NCBI GenBank assembly: GCA_016191525.1
Contig: JACPOK010000019.1
Coordinates: forward strand, 310,001-374,000
Length of the DNA: 64,000 nt
Direction: 5' to 3'
Source of the DNA: Burkholderiales bacterium
GTDB lineage: Bacteria; Pseudomonadota; Gammaproteobacteria; Burkholderiales; Burkholderiaceae_C
The stretch's first letter is position 1; each line of letters begins with the position of its first letter. Below the pieces are notes generated by a model. That model had not been told where the DNA came from, made no database searches, and was given only the letters and a program-made list of their open reading frames with translations. Position numbers and translations under genes: made by a program. Of the stretch, positions 45,540 to 56,338 are shown one piece after another.

Positions 45540-46406
45540 ATGCGAGCCGAAACGATACAAACCGCAGACGGCACGCAAATCGCGTTGCGCGTCTACGAGC
45601 CCGACAGCCCCGACCACGGCAACGTGGTGATCGGCGGGGCCATGGGCGTGCGCCAGGACTATTACGCGCCGTTCGCGCAGTGGCTGGCCACGCAGGGCTG
45701 GCGCGTCACCACCTTCGATTACCGCGGCTCCGGTGCCTCCACGCCCGCCGGCGGGCTGCGCGGCTTCAAGGCCGACCTGTTCGACTGGACGCATGACTAC
45801 GAGGCCGCCATAGACCATGCGCATGCCGCGTTGCCCGCGCGACCGCTCTACCTTCTGGGCCACAGCCTGGGCGCGCAGCTGCCGGGCCTGCTGAACAACC
45901 AGGACAAGGTGAGCGGCATGCTCAGCGTGGCGGCGGGCAGCGGCTACTGGCGCGAGAACGCGCCCAAACTCAAGCGCATCGTGCCGTACTTCTGGTTCTT
46001 CCTGGTGCCGCTGGCCACCCGTCTGTGCGGCTACTTTCCCGGCAAGAAACTCAAGAAGGTGGGCGACCTGCCCACGGGCGTGATCATGCAGTGGCGCAAG
46101 TGGTGCCTGAACCCGAAGTACAGCGTGGGGGCGGAAGGCGAATCGGTGCGGCTGCGCTATGCCAACGTGAAATTCCCGGTCATGGCGCTTTCCATCACCG
46201 ACGACGAGCTGATGACGCTGCGCGGCACGCACAGCCTGATCAACCTGTACGAGAACGCGAAGCGCGAAGTGCAGCGCATCGCCCCTGGTGACCTGGGCGT
46301 GCGCCGGCTGGGACACTTCGGGCCTTTCCGCAGCGAGCAGGAGTTCAAGCTCTGGCCGGGCCTGGCCCGGCACCTGTCCAGCTTCGCGCTGCCCGCCGCG
46401 GCATGA
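45540..46406 (+). CDS. Alpha/beta hydrolase (COG4757-like)
   Basis: The 288-residue alpha/beta hydrolase has the oxyanion/strand pattern VVIGGAMGVRQDYYAPFAQWLA, FDYRGSGAS and the nucleophile elbow GHSLGAQLPG. A hydrophobic segment YFWFFLVPLATRLCGYFPG sits mid-protein. The ATG at 45540 is preferred (AGGA upstream); a GTG lies one codon earlier. In the cluster it might cleave an ester or CoA thioester substrate. Family is clear, specificity is not. Confidence 0.8.
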   Translation: MRAETIQTADGTQIALRVYEPDSPDHGNVVIGGAMGVRQDYYAPFAQWLATQGWRVTTFDYRGSGASTPAGGLRGFKADLFDWTHDYEAAIDHAHAALPARPLYLLGHSLGAQLPGLLNNQDKVSGMLSVAAGSGYWRENAPKLKRIVPYFWFFLVPLATRLCGYFPGKKLKKVGDLPTGVIMQWRKWCLNPKYSVGAEGESVRLRYANVKFPVMALSITDDELMTLRGTHSLINLYENAKREVQRIAPGDLGVRRLGHFGPFRSEQEFKLWPGLARHLSSFALPAAA

Positions 46407-47212
46407 GCGAGAGCCACTTCGACGCAGCCGTCGCGCTGCAGCCGCAGGCCGACGGCACGTTCCTCGGCCACACCCACGCTGCGTACGGCAACATGGTCGG
46501 GCCGTTCGGCGGTATCACCGCGGCGCAGGCGCTCAACGCCGCGCTGCAGCACCCCAAGCGGCTGGGCGACCCGATCTCGCTCACCGTCAACTTTGCCGCG
46601 GCGCTGGCGGACGGGCCCTTCACCGTGATCGCCCGGCCGGCCCGCACCAACCGCTCCACCCAGCACTGGGTGCTGGAAATCCAGCAGCAGGGCGAGGCGG
46701 TGCTCACCGGCACCGCGTTCTTCGGCCTGCGGCGCGACACGTGGAGCGCGGACGAGCAGGTCATGCCCGGGGTGCCGCGTCCGGCGGACGTGGTGGACGG
46801 GCAAAGGCCCGCCCGCGTGGAATGGGTCAAGCGCTACGAGATGCGTTTCATCGAAGGCGCGATTCCCACCGAGTGGAATGGCGTCGATACCGGCAACAGC
46901 CGCACGCGCATGTGGCTGCGCGACAGCCCGCCGAGGCCGCTGGACTTCGCCTCGCTCACCGCGCTGTCCGACGTGTTCTTTCCGCGCGTCTGGCGCCGCC
47001 GGCCGACCTTTGTTCCCATTGGCACCGTGTCGATGACGGTTTACTACCATGCCGACCAGGCGATGCTGCAGGCCACCGGCGACGGCCACATACTGGGCCA
47101 GACCCAGGCCCAGGCTTTCCGCAACGGCTACTTCGACCAGACCGCGCAGCTGTGGAATGAAGCGGGCCAGTTGCTCGTGACGACGCACCAGGTCGTCTAC
47201 TACAAGGAATGA
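46403..47212 (+). CDS. Acyl-CoA thioesterase family protein (TesB-like double hotdog)
   Basis: The 269-residue protein has the double-hotdog pattern: GNMVGPFGGITAAQALNAAL, DPISLTVNFAAALADGPF and RTNRSTQHWVLEIQQQGEAV in the first half, and a second hotdog in the C-terminal half ending in QTAQLWNEAGQLLVTTHQVVY. It overlaps the hydrolase stop (ATGA). It probably releases CoA from an acyl-CoA intermediate. Confidence 0.85.
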   Translation: MSESHFDAAVALQPQADGTFLGHTHAAYGNMVGPFGGITAAQALNAALQHPKRLGDPISLTVNFAAALADGPFTVIARPARTNRSTQHWVLEIQQQGEAVLTGTAFFGLRRDTWSADEQVMPGVPRPADVVDGQRPARVEWVKRYEMRFIEGAIPTEWNGVDTGNSRTRMWLRDSPPRPLDFASLTALSDVFFPRVWRRRPTFVPIGTVSMTVYYHADQAMLQATGDGHILGQTQAQAFRNGYFDQTAQLWNEAGQLLVTTHQVVYYKE

Positions 47213-47214
47213 AC

Positions 47215-47937
47215 ATGAACAAGGTGGCCCTGGTCATCGGCGCGGGCGACTCCACCGGCGGCGCCATCGCGCGGCGGTTCGCGCGCGAGGGCTACACCGC
47301 ATGCGTCACCCGCAGAAGCCTGGACAAGCTTCAGCCGCTGCTCGACCAGGTCAAGGCCGATGGCGGCACCGCCCTGGGCTTTGCGTCCGATGCACGCAAG
47401 GAAGAAGAGGTGGTCGCGCTCTTCGAGCAGATCGAATCCACCGTGGGCCCCATCGAAGTGCTGGTGTTCAACATCGGCGCCAATGTGCCCTGCAGCATCC
47501 TGGAAGAAACCGCACGCAAGTACTTCAAGATCTGGGAGATGGCCTGCCTGGGCGGGTTCCTGAACGGCCGCGAGGCGGCCAGGCGCATGGTCACGCGCGG
47601 CAGGGGAACCATCATCTTCACCGGCGCCACCGCATCATTGCGCGGCGCGGCCCACTTCGCCGCGTTCTCGGGCGCCAAGCACGCGTTGCGCGCGCTGGCC
47701 CAGAGCATGGCGCGCGAGCTGGGGCCGCGCGGCATCCACGTGGCGCACGTGGTGGTGGATGGCGCCATCGACACCGAATTCATCCGCAGCAATTTCCCGG
47801 AGCGCTATGCGCTGAAGGAGCGGGACGGCATCTTGAACCCCGACCACATCGCCGACAACTACTGGATGCTGCACAGCCAGCCGCGCGATGCCTGGACGCA
47901 TGAACTCGACCTGCGTCCCTACATGGAGAAGTTTTAA
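47215..47937 (+). CDS. Atypical SDR with Phe in place of the catalytic Tyr
   Basis: The 240-residue SDR-like protein has VALVIGAGDSTGGAIARRFA (cofactor loop) and VFNIGANVPC in place of NNAG. The active-site segment AAFSGAK has Phe151 where the catalytic Tyr of YxxxK is expected, while Lys155 is kept. Normal reductase chemistry is therefore doubtful. It may be a binding or dehydratase/isomerase-like member, or use other residues. The ATG at 47215 has AAGGA 6 bases upstream; an ATG two codons earlier overlaps the previous stop. Confidence 0.8.
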   Translation: MNKVALVIGAGDSTGGAIARRFAREGYTACVTRRSLDKLQPLLDQVKADGGTALGFASDARKEEEVVALFEQIESTVGPIEVLVFNIGANVPCSILEETARKYFKIWEMACLGGFLNGREAARRMVTRGRGTIIFTGATASLRGAAHFAAFSGAKHALRALAQSMARELGPRGIHVAHVVVDGAIDTEFIRSNFPERYALKERDGILNPDHIADNYWMLHSQPRDAWTHELDLRPYMEKF

Positions 47938-48527
47938 TGAGCAAGACCGTGGAGTTCTACTTCGACGTGGGCAGCCCCGCCGCCTACATTGCGTGGACCC
48001 AGCTGCCGCATGTCTGCCGCGAGGCCGGCGGCACGATAGATTACAAACCCTTCCTGCTGGGCGGCGTGTTCCATGCCACCGGCAACCATTCGCCCACCAC
48101 CGTTCCCGCCAAGGGCAAGTACATGATGGACGACCTGGGCCGCTTCGCGCAGCGCTACGGCGTGCCGTTCAACAACAACCCGCATTTCCCGATCAACACA
48201 CTCACGCTGATGCGCGGCGCGGCCGGCATGCAGATGCGCCACCCCGACCGCTTTGCCGCCTATGTGGATGCGATGTACCGCGCGATCTGGGTGGACGGCA
48301 GGAACATGAACGACCCCGCCACCGTGGGCGCCGTGCTGCAGGAAGCGGGGTTCGACCCGGCCGCGCTGCTGGCGCTGGCCGGCGAGCAGGAAGTGAAGGA
48401 CACGCTCAAGGCCACCACCCAGCAAGCGGTGGAGCGAGGCGTGTTCGGCGCGCCCACCTTTTTCGTGGATGGCCAGATGCACTGGGGCCAGGACCGGCTC
48501 GATTTCGTGAAAGAAGCACTTAAATGA
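47937..48527 (+). CDS. DsbA-family / 2-hydroxychromene-2-carboxylate isomerase-like protein
   Basis: The 196-residue protein starts KTVEFYFDVGSPAAYIAWTQ, has PFNNNPHFPINTLTLMRGAAG and ends VFGAPTFFVDGQMHWGQDRL. This is the pattern of HCCA isomerase, a glutathione-dependent thioredoxin-fold enzyme with Ser in place of the CxxC cysteines. It overlaps the preceding gene. Its presence in an acyl-CoA cluster suggests isomerisation of an unsaturated or aromatic intermediate. That is inference. Confidence 0.85.
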   Translation: MSKTVEFYFDVGSPAAYIAWTQLPHVCREAGGTIDYKPFLLGGVFHATGNHSPTTVPAKGKYMMDDLGRFAQRYGVPFNNNPHFPINTLTLMRGAAGMQMRHPDRFAAYVDAMYRAIWVDGRNMNDPATVGAVLQEAGFDPAALLALAGEQEVKDTLKATTQQAVERGVFGAPTFFVDGQMHWGQDRLDFVKEALK

Positions 48528-49297
48528 CAAGCACCACCGACATCCTTACCCATACCGAAGCGGGCGTGATGACCATCACGCTCAACCGCATCGCGCGCAA
48601 GAACTCCATCACGGCCGACATGTACGGCGCCATGGCCGACGCGCTGGCCGCGGCGGAAAAAGACCCCGCCATCCGGGTTGCCGTGTTCCAGGGCCACGAG
48701 ACCATCTTCTCGGCCGGCAACGACATCGGCGACTTCCAGAGCAAGCCGCCCGCCGGCCAGGATTCACCCGTGTTCCGCTTCCTGCGCGGCATAGCCACCT
48801 TTCCCAAGCCGCTGGTGGCGGCGGTGTGCGGCCCCGCCGTGGGCGTGGGCACCACCATGCTGTTCCATTGCGACCTGGTCTATGCCGGCGACAACGCCGC
48901 CTTCTCGCTGCCCTTCGTCAACCTGGGGCTGTGCCCCGAGGCGGCATCCAGCCTGCTGATCCCGCAGATGCTGGGCTACCACCGCGCGGCCGAAGCGCTG
49001 CTGCTGGGTGAGCCCTTCATGGCCGAGGCCGCGCTGGAAGTGGGCCTGGTCAACCGCGTGGTGCCGCCGACCGAGGCCAACGGTGTCGCGCAGTCCATCG
49101 CCCGCAAGCTGGCCGCCAAGCCGCTGTCCTCCCTGGTGGAAACCAAGCGCCTGATGAAGAAGGGCCAGCAGCAACTGGTGCTGCAGCAGATGGCCGATGA
49201 AGGTGCCAGCTTCGGCCGCATGCTGGGCGAGCCGGCGGCGAAGGAAGCCTTCGGCGCGTTCATGGAAAAACGCAAACCTGACTTCTCCAAAGTCTGA
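48524..49297 (+). CDS. Enoyl-CoA hydratase/isomerase family protein
   Basis: The 257-residue crotonase has AVFQGHETIFSAGNDIGDF and VAAVCGPAVGVGTTMLFHCDLVYA (oxyanion glycines), then LPFVNLGLCPEAASSLLIPQM with an acidic residue at the usual catalytic position (E near 138). It hydrates or isomerises an enoyl-CoA. It overlaps the preceding gene by ATGA. Confidence 0.9.
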   Translation: MTSTTDILTHTEAGVMTITLNRIARKNSITADMYGAMADALAAAEKDPAIRVAVFQGHETIFSAGNDIGDFQSKPPAGQDSPVFRFLRGIATFPKPLVAAVCGPAVGVGTTMLFHCDLVYAGDNAAFSLPFVNLGLCPEAASSLLIPQMLGYHRAAEALLLGEPFMAEAALEVGLVNRVVPPTEANGVAQSIARKLAAKPLSSLVETKRLMKKGQQQLVLQQMADEGASFGRMLGEPAAKEAFGAFMEKRKPDFSKV

Positions 49298-49310
49298 GGA
49301 GATCAATACC

Positions 49311-50138
49311 ATGACGCTCAAAGGAAAAACCCTTTTCATCACCGGCGCTTCACGGGGCATCGGCCTGGCGATCGCCAAGCGCGCGGCCGCGGACGGCGCC
49401 AACATCGTGATCGCGGCCAAGACCGCCGAGACCAACCCCAAGCTGCCCGGCACCATCCACAGCGCGGCCGCGGAGATCGAGGGGGCGGGCGGCAAGGCAC
49501 TGGCGCTGCAGGTGGACATCCGGGAAGAAGCGCAGGTGCTGGAAGCGGTGGCCCAGGCCGTGGCCAGGTTCGGGGGCATCGACATTCTCATCAACAACGC
49601 CAGTGCCATCAGCCTCACGGACACCGAACACACGCCGATGAAGCGCTACGACCTGATGAACCAGGTCAACGCGCGCGGCACCTACCTGTGCACCCAGGCC
49701 TGCCTGGCAGAACTGAAAAAGTCGGCCGCCGCGGGCCGCAACCCGCAGGTGCTGAACATGTCGCCGCCGCTGTCCATGAAGCAGCACTGGTTCGCGCCGC
49801 ACACCGCCTACACCATGGCCAAGTACGGCATGAGCATGTGCACGCTGGGGCATTCGGGTGAGTTCAGGCAGTACGGCATCGGCGTCAACAGCCTGTGGCC
49901 GCGCACCGCCATCGCCACCGCCGCGCTGCAGATGATTCCCGGCGTGGATCTGAACATGTGCCGCAAGCCGGAGATTCTTTCCGACGCGGCGTATTTCATC
50001 CTCACTTCGCCCAGCACCAGCAGCGGCAACTTCTATATCGACGACGAGCTGCTGGCCGCCAACGGCATCAAGGACCTGGAGAAGTATTCGGTCAAGCCGG
50101 GCACGAAGAACTTCATCCCCGATTTCTTCGTCGACTGA
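49311..50138 (+). CDS. SDR-family protein resembling HSDL2 N-terminal domain
   Basis: The 275-residue SDR has ITGASRGIGLAIAKRAAADG, then AKTAETNPKLPGTIHSAAAE, INNASAISLTDTEHTPMKRY and the active site HTAYTMAKYGMSMCTLGHS with Tyr and Lys kept. The NPKLPGTI segment and NASAI motif are typical of hydroxysteroid dehydrogenase-like protein 2. Relatives are linked to lipid metabolism. It is the last gene of the acyl-CoA cluster before two convergent genes. Confidence 0.85.
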   Translation: MTLKGKTLFITGASRGIGLAIAKRAAADGANIVIAAKTAETNPKLPGTIHSAAAEIEGAGGKALALQVDIREEAQVLEAVAQAVARFGGIDILINNASAISLTDTEHTPMKRYDLMNQVNARGTYLCTQACLAELKKSAAAGRNPQVLNMSPPLSMKQHWFAPHTAYTMAKYGMSMCTLGHSGEFRQYGIGVNSLWPRTAIATAALQMIPGVDLNMCRKPEILSDAAYFILTSPSTSSGNFYIDDELLAANGIKDLEKYSVKPGTKNFIPDFFVD

Positions 50139-50144
50139 GGGCGG

Positions 50145-50522
50145 CTACAGGGTTTCCGCCGCGTCGAAGTCCAGCTCGACCTTCGCGCCGTTCGGGTCGT
50201 GGCAGAACAGCTGCCAGGTGCCCGAACCGGTTTGCCGGCGCAGGTCGTACTTCATCCCCCGTTCGTCGAAGCGCGCCTTCACGTCCTTCAGCCCGCTGGC
50301 CGTGAAGGCCAGGTGGTCAATCACACCGGTGCGCTGCACCGGCATGGGCCGGCCGAAATACATGTGCAGCACCGCCTGCGCGCCGCCCGCATAGAGCCAG
50401 GCGCCGGGAAAGCCCAGGTCCGGCCGGTGGCCCACTGTGAGGCCGAGCAGGCCCACATAGAAATCCAGTGTCTTGTGCTCGTCCTCGGCGGAGATGGTGA
50501 AGTGGTTCATTCCGGAAATCAT
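50145..50522 (-). CDS. Glyoxalase/VOC family protein
   Basis: The 125-residue single VOC domain has MNHFTISAEDEHKTLDFYVGLLGLTVG, GVIDHLAFTASGLKDVKARF and LFCHDPNGAKVELDF, with His and Glu metal ligands at the usual places. It overlaps the protease gene upstream (ATGA). Substrate unknown. Confidence 0.85.
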   Translation of the reverse strand: MISGMNHFTISAEDEHKTLDFYVGLLGLTVGHRPDLGFPGAWLYAGGAQAVLHMYFGRPMPVQRTGVIDHLAFTASGLKDVKARFDERGMKYDLRRQTGSGTWQLFCHDPNGAKVELDFDAAETL

Positions 50523-51265
50523 TTCTCGCTCCTTGCTTCCTCGGGTTCGGCCGCCGTCAGGGTCATCAGGATGTCGGCATACCAGGTGGTGTTCAGGCCC
50601 AGCGATTCGTCCAGTTTCAGGTCGCGTGTGCCCATGTCCATGCTGGCCGAATGCACGCCCAGCAGCTTCCACGGCAGGTCGCCGGTGTCGCTGGTGCGCA
50701 TTACCACCGGCGCGCCGCTGGTGCCGCGGTGGGTGCGCGCATCGGTCAGGAAATAGCCCTGGCCCTGGAAGCGCAGGCCGAACGACGAAGCGATGATGGC
50801 GTGGCGCACCACGGGCAGGTGATGCAGCGTGTCATGAAAGCCCAGCGGGAAGCCCACCACCAGCAGCGAGCTGCCCACCTCCACCTCCTGCAGCGTGGCC
50901 TGCAGGTGCGCCGGCGTGAAGCAGCGGATCACGGCCGACTTGGGCAGCGCGGCGCGGTCGATCTCGACTACCGCCACGTCGATCTCGCCTGAAGCATCGC
51001 GCCCCTGGCGCCAGATGCTCTTGCCGTCTTCGTAAAGCAGCACGGACAGTACTGCAGTGCGGGTCAGGTTGCGCTCATCCGTATGCAGCGTGACCTCGAT
51101 GCGGTTGGGGAAATGCTTGCTGGGCTTGTCGATCACCACGTGGCGGCTGGTGACCAGGAAAAGGCGCTCGTCGCGCTCGAAGAAAAAACCGCTGGCGCCC
51201 GTGAGCGCGGCCGCGTTGTCGAAGGTTGAAACGCGCGCGGTGGTCAGCAACAGGGACTCGATCAT
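50519..51265 (-). CDS. Trypsin-like serine protease domain protein
   Basis: The 248-residue protein has a chymotrypsin-fold triad: His in LVTSRHVVID, Asp in GEIDVAVVEID and Ser in RTHRGTSGAPVV. No signal peptide is evident with the start at 51265 (MIESLLLTTARV), so it may act in the cytoplasm; a longer reading to 51427 would overlap the divergent livG start. It is the first gene of a two-gene unit with the glyoxalase. Role unknown. Confidence 0.8.
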   Translation of the reverse strand: MIESLLLTTARVSTFDNAAALTGASGFFFERDERLFLVTSRHVVIDKPSKHFPNRIEVTLHTDERNLTRTAVLSVLLYEDGKSIWRQGRDASGEIDVAVVEIDRAALPKSAVIRCFTPAHLQATLQEVEVGSSLLVVGFPLGFHDTLHHLPVVRHAIIASSFGLRFQGQGYFLTDARTHRGTSGAPVVMRTSDTGDLPWKLLGVHSASMDMGTRDLKLDESLGLNTTWYADILMTLTAAEPEEARSEK

Positions 51266-51420
51266 CAAGGCTTCTTCAAATGTGTTGGCATCGCCCAGTA
51301 TCGCCGCAGTGTCGCCAAGGCAACAGGCGCTTGCCGGGTTTCTACCCTTGGATGCCGGCGAGCCGTGCGTGATAAACGTGCAGCCCGCCGGGCACCCCAG
51401 AAAAAGACACTTATAGCGAC

Positions 51421-52910
<1,490 letters not shown>

Positions 52911-52915
52911 AAAGC

Positions 52916-53785
52916 ATGGACCTGCTGATCCACCAAATCCTCTCGGGCCTGGCCACGGGCGGCATCTATGCCAGCGTGGCCCTGGCGCTGGTGATGATCT
53001 ACCAGGCCACGCACCTGGTGAATTTCGCGCAGGGCGAAATCGCCATGTTCGCAACCTACCTGGCATGGACGCTGATCCAGGCCGGCATCCCCTACTGGGT
53101 GGCGTTTTTCCTCACCGTGGCCATTGCCTTCATCGGTGGCGTGGTGCTGGAGCGGGTGGTGATCCAGCCGGTGGAGAACGCGCCCATCCTGTCGGTGGTC
53201 ATCGTTTTCATCGGCCTGCTGGTGATCTTCAACAGCGTGGCCGGCTGGATCTATTCGTACACCATCAAGCCGTTCCCGAGTCCGTTCCCCGAGAAGCCCC
53301 TGTTCGACAACTCCTACGTGTCGTCGCACGAGCTGGGCTCGGCCTTCGTCACGCTGGTGGTGCTGGGCCTGGTGTTCAGCTTCTTCCGCTTTACGCCGCT
53401 GGGCCTGGCCATGCGCGCGGCGGCCCAGAACCCGGTGTCGAGCCGGCTGGTGGGCGTGCGCGTGGGCTGGATGCTGGCGCTGGGCTGGGGCCTGGCATCG
53501 GCCATCGGCGCGGTGGCCGGAATGATGGTGGCGCCCATCGTCTTCCTGGAGCCCAACATGATGGGCGGCATTCTCCTGTACGCATTCGCCGGCGCGCTGC
53601 TGGGCGGCATCGACAGCCCCGGCGGCGCGGTGCTGGGCGGGTTCATCGTCGGCGTGCTGGAGAACGTGGTGGGCATGTACCTGGGCACCGAGCTCAAGCT
53701 CACCGTGGCGCTGGTGCTCATCGTCGGCGTGCTGGTCGTGCGGCCTTCGGGCCTGTTCGGCAAAGTCCATGTGGCGAGGGTCTAG
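52916..53785 (+). CDS. Branched-chain amino acid-type ABC transporter permease (LivH-like)
   Basis: The 289-residue membrane protein has about 8 segments and the LivH N-terminus IHQILSGLATGGIYASVALA, then THLVNFAQGEIAM and a cytoplasmic loop LGLAMRAAAQNPVSSRLVGV. The ATG at 52916 follows the livF stop by 5 bases. Confidence 0.93.
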   Translation: MDLLIHQILSGLATGGIYASVALALVMIYQATHLVNFAQGEIAMFATYLAWTLIQAGIPYWVAFFLTVAIAFIGGVVLERVVIQPVENAPILSVVIVFIGLLVIFNSVAGWIYSYTIKPFPSPFPEKPLFDNSYVSSHELGSAFVTLVVLGLVFSFFRFTPLGLAMRAAAQNPVSSRLVGVRVGWMLALGWGLASAIGAVAGMMVAPIVFLEPNMMGGILLYAFAGALLGGIDSPGGAVLGGFIVGVLENVVGMYLGTELKLTVALVLIVGVLVVRPSGLFGKVHVARV

Positions 53786-53788
53786 GCC

Positions 53789-54775
53789 ATGAATTCACCC
53801 GCCAAGACACACGCACCCGCGCTCAGCCAGCGCCAGGTCATCGGCCTCGCCGTGCTGCTGGTCATCGCCTGCGCGCTGCCCTTCGTGCTGGGCAACTACC
53901 GCGTGTTCCAGGTCACGCTGGCGCTGGCCTACGCCATCGCGCTGCTGGGCCTGAACATGCTCACCGGCTTCAACGGGCAGATCTCGCTGGGCCACGGGGC
54001 CTTCTACGCCATCGGCGCGTACACCGCCGCCATCCTGATGGACAAGTTGGGCATGCCTTACTGGGCGACCATTCCCATCGCGGGCGTGGTGTGCCTGGTG
54101 GCCGGTTTCCTGTTCGGCCTGCCGGCGCTGCGGCTGGAGGGCCTGTACCTGGCCCTGGCCACCTTCGCGCTGGGCGTGGCCATGCCGCAGATCCTCAAGT
54201 ACAAGGGCCTGGAGCACTGGACCGGCGGCGCCATGGGCGTGGTCATCGTCAAGCCCGAGGCGCCCGAGTGGCTGCCTATCGCGCTGTCGCAGGACCAGTG
54301 GCTCTACTTCTTCACGCTGTTCTGGGTGGTGCTGCTGTTCTTCTGCGGCTGGAACCTGCTGCGCGGCCGCGTGGGCCGCGCCATGGTGGCCATCCGCGAC
54401 CAGCCCATCGCCGCGCAGGCCATGGGCGTGAACACGGCGATGTACAAGTCACTCACCTTCGGCGTCTCGGCCTTCTACACCGGCGTGGCCGGTGCGCTGG
54501 GCGCCATCGCCATCCAGTTCGTGGCACCCGATTCGTTCAACATCTTCCTGTCCATCACCCTGGTGGTGGGCGTGGTGATAGGCGGGCTGGCCTCGATATC
54601 GGGCGCGTTCTACGGGGCGCTGTTCATCCAGTTCATCCCGAACATCGCCGACCAGATTTCCAAGGCGGCGCCGTGGGCCATCTACGGCATTTTCCTGATC
54701 GGCTTCATGTACGTGATGCCCTCGGGTGTGGCTGGCGCCATCCGCCTGGCGCGCCACAAGTTCAGCAGGAAGTAG
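53789..54775 (+). CDS. Branched-chain amino acid-type ABC transporter permease (LivM-like)
   Basis: The 328-residue membrane protein has the LivM signature LLGLNMLTGFNGQISLGHGA and the loop RGRVGRAMVAIRDQPIAAQA, with about 9-10 segments. It partners LivH in the membrane. The start at 53789 lies 3 bases behind the livH stop. Confidence 0.93.
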   Translation: MNSPAKTHAPALSQRQVIGLAVLLVIACALPFVLGNYRVFQVTLALAYAIALLGLNMLTGFNGQISLGHGAFYAIGAYTAAILMDKLGMPYWATIPIAGVVCLVAGFLFGLPALRLEGLYLALATFALGVAMPQILKYKGLEHWTGGAMGVVIVKPEAPEWLPIALSQDQWLYFFTLFWVVLLFFCGWNLLRGRVGRAMVAIRDQPIAAQAMGVNTAMYKSLTFGVSAFYTGVAGALGAIAIQFVAPDSFNIFLSITLVVGVVIGGLASISGAFYGALFIQFIPNIADQISKAAPWAIYGIFLIGFMYVMPSGVAGAIRLARHKFSRK

Positions 54776-54824
54776 CCGGGCCGAGGCCCGCGTGTGCAAG
54801 TGTGATGAGACGAAAGGAAGCAAG

Positions 54825-56042
54825 ATGAAATCCACCAGACGACAGTTCTCCCTCGGTGTTGCGGCTTCGGTCGCACTTGGCGGGCAGGTGTTTGCCCAGG
54901 CCGCCAAGTACGGTCCCGGCGCCTCCGCCAAGGAAATCAAGCTCGGCCAGACCATGCCTTACAGCGGCCCGGCATCAGCCTACGGCACCATCGGCAAGGT
55001 GGAGCAGGCGTACTTCAAGAAGATCAACTCCGAAGGCGGCATCAACGGCCGCATGATCAACCTGATCTCGCTGGACGACGGCTACAGCCCGCCCAAGGCG
55101 GTGGAACAGGTGCGCAAGCTCGTGGAGCAGGAAGAAGTGCTGGCCCTGTTCCAGACGCTGGGCACGCCCAGCAACTCGGCCATCCACAAGTACGTCAACG
55201 CCAAGAAGGTGCCCCACCTGTTCCTGGCCACCGGCGCCACGAAGTGGAGCGACCCCAAGAACTATCCCTGGACCATGGGCTTCAACCTGAGCTACCAGAC
55301 CGAGGGCGAGATCTACGCGCGCTACCTGCTCAAGACCAAGCCCAACGCGAAGATCGCGATCCTCTACCAGAACGACGACTACGGCAAGGACGTGCTCAAG
55401 GGCGTGAAGGACGTGCTCAAGGGCCCGAACGCGAAGATGATCGTGGCCGAGGCCACCTATGAAGTAGCCGACCCGACGGTGGACTCGCAGATCCTCACGC
55501 TCAAGGCCTCGGGCGCCGACACCTTCATCAACATCACCACGCCGAAGTTCGCGGCGCAGTCGGTGCGCAAGGTGTTCGATTCCGGCTGGCGGCCGCTGCA
55601 CCTGTTGAACAACGTGGGCGCCTCGGTCGGCTCGGTGCTCACGCCGGCCGGCCTGGAAAAGTCGGTCGACCTGATCACGGTGCAGTACTACAAGGACGCC
55701 AACGACCCGCAGTGGAAGGACGACCCGGCCATGCTGGAGTGGCGTGCCTTCATGGCCCGCTTCTACCGCGAGGGCGACGTGGCCGATGCCAGCAACGTCT
55801 ATGGCTACCTGGCCGCCCAGGTGATGGTGCAGGTGCTCAAGCAGTGCGGCAACGACCTGACGCGCGAGAACGTGATGCGCCAGGCCGCCAACCTCAAGGG
55901 CGCCAAGTTCACCATGCTGCTGCCCGGCATCAGCATGACCACCGGCCCGAACGACTTCTCGCCCGTGGAACAGGCCCAGCTGGCCAAGTTCGACGGCAAG
56001 CAGTGGAAGCTGTTCGGCGAGGTGATCGGCGCGAGCCACTGA
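54825..56042 (+). CDS. LIV-type ABC transporter substrate-binding protein
   Basis: The 405-residue periplasmic binding protein starts with a twin-arginine-like signal peptide (TRRQFSLGVAASVALGG, cleaved near AQA). The type I binding fold follows with KLGQTMPYSGPASAYG, NLISLDDGYSPPKAVEQVRKL, a NDDYGKDVLKG segment and a C-terminal ligand half. It would supply the LivGFHM importer. Homologues of this group bind amino acids, short organic acids or aromatic acids. The ATG at 54825 has AAGGAAG just upstream. Its likely substrate is tied to the cluster. Confidence 0.92.
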   Translation: MKSTRRQFSLGVAASVALGGQVFAQAAKYGPGASAKEIKLGQTMPYSGPASAYGTIGKVEQAYFKKINSEGGINGRMINLISLDDGYSPPKAVEQVRKLVEQEEVLALFQTLGTPSNSAIHKYVNAKKVPHLFLATGATKWSDPKNYPWTMGFNLSYQTEGEIYARYLLKTKPNAKIAILYQNDDYGKDVLKGVKDVLKGPNAKMIVAEATYEVADPTVDSQILTLKASGADTFINITTPKFAAQSVRKVFDSGWRPLHLLNNVGASVGSVLTPAGLEKSVDLITVQYYKDANDPQWKDDPAMLEWRAFMARFYREGDVADASNVYGYLAAQVMVQVLKQCGNDLTRENVMRQAANLKGAKFTMLLPGISMTTGPNDFSPVEQAQLAKFDGKQWKLFGEVIGASH

Positions 56043-56094
56043 GGCCTGTCATTGTGGGCTCGACTCGCAATCCGTCGTCGGGTTAGGCCGCGCG

Positions 56095-56332
56095 GCAAAG
56101 GCGGGGCCGGGCAGGCCGCGGCGCATCCACGAGGCGGTCAGCGCTTTGCGCTGACTCCCCTGGGTTTGTCCGTTCTTGCGGCCCGTCGCGAAACTCGCTG
56201 CGGGCCCTAAGGCCCCTTCGCTCAAACACCGCGACGAGTCAGATCACGAAGCGCTGCGCGCGGCCGCAACAACGGACAAACCCAGGCGCCTCGCGAAATG
56301 ATGCGCCGCAGCCTGCCCGGCCCCACCTTTGC
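56095..56332. repeat. Palindromic element with same core but different arms, copy 3
   Basis: The outer arms are 56095-56116 (start GCAAAGGCGGGGCC) and 56311-56332 (end CCCCACCTTTGC). Inner arms TGGGTTTGTCCGTT (56161-56174) and AACGGACAAACCCA (56271-56284) are perfectly complementary. The core from 56184 (CGTCGCGAAACTC, GGGCCCTAAGGCCC, CGCGACGAG) is nearly the same as in copies 1 and 2, but the arms are not. Confidence 0.8.
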
Positions 56333-56338
56333 AGCAAT

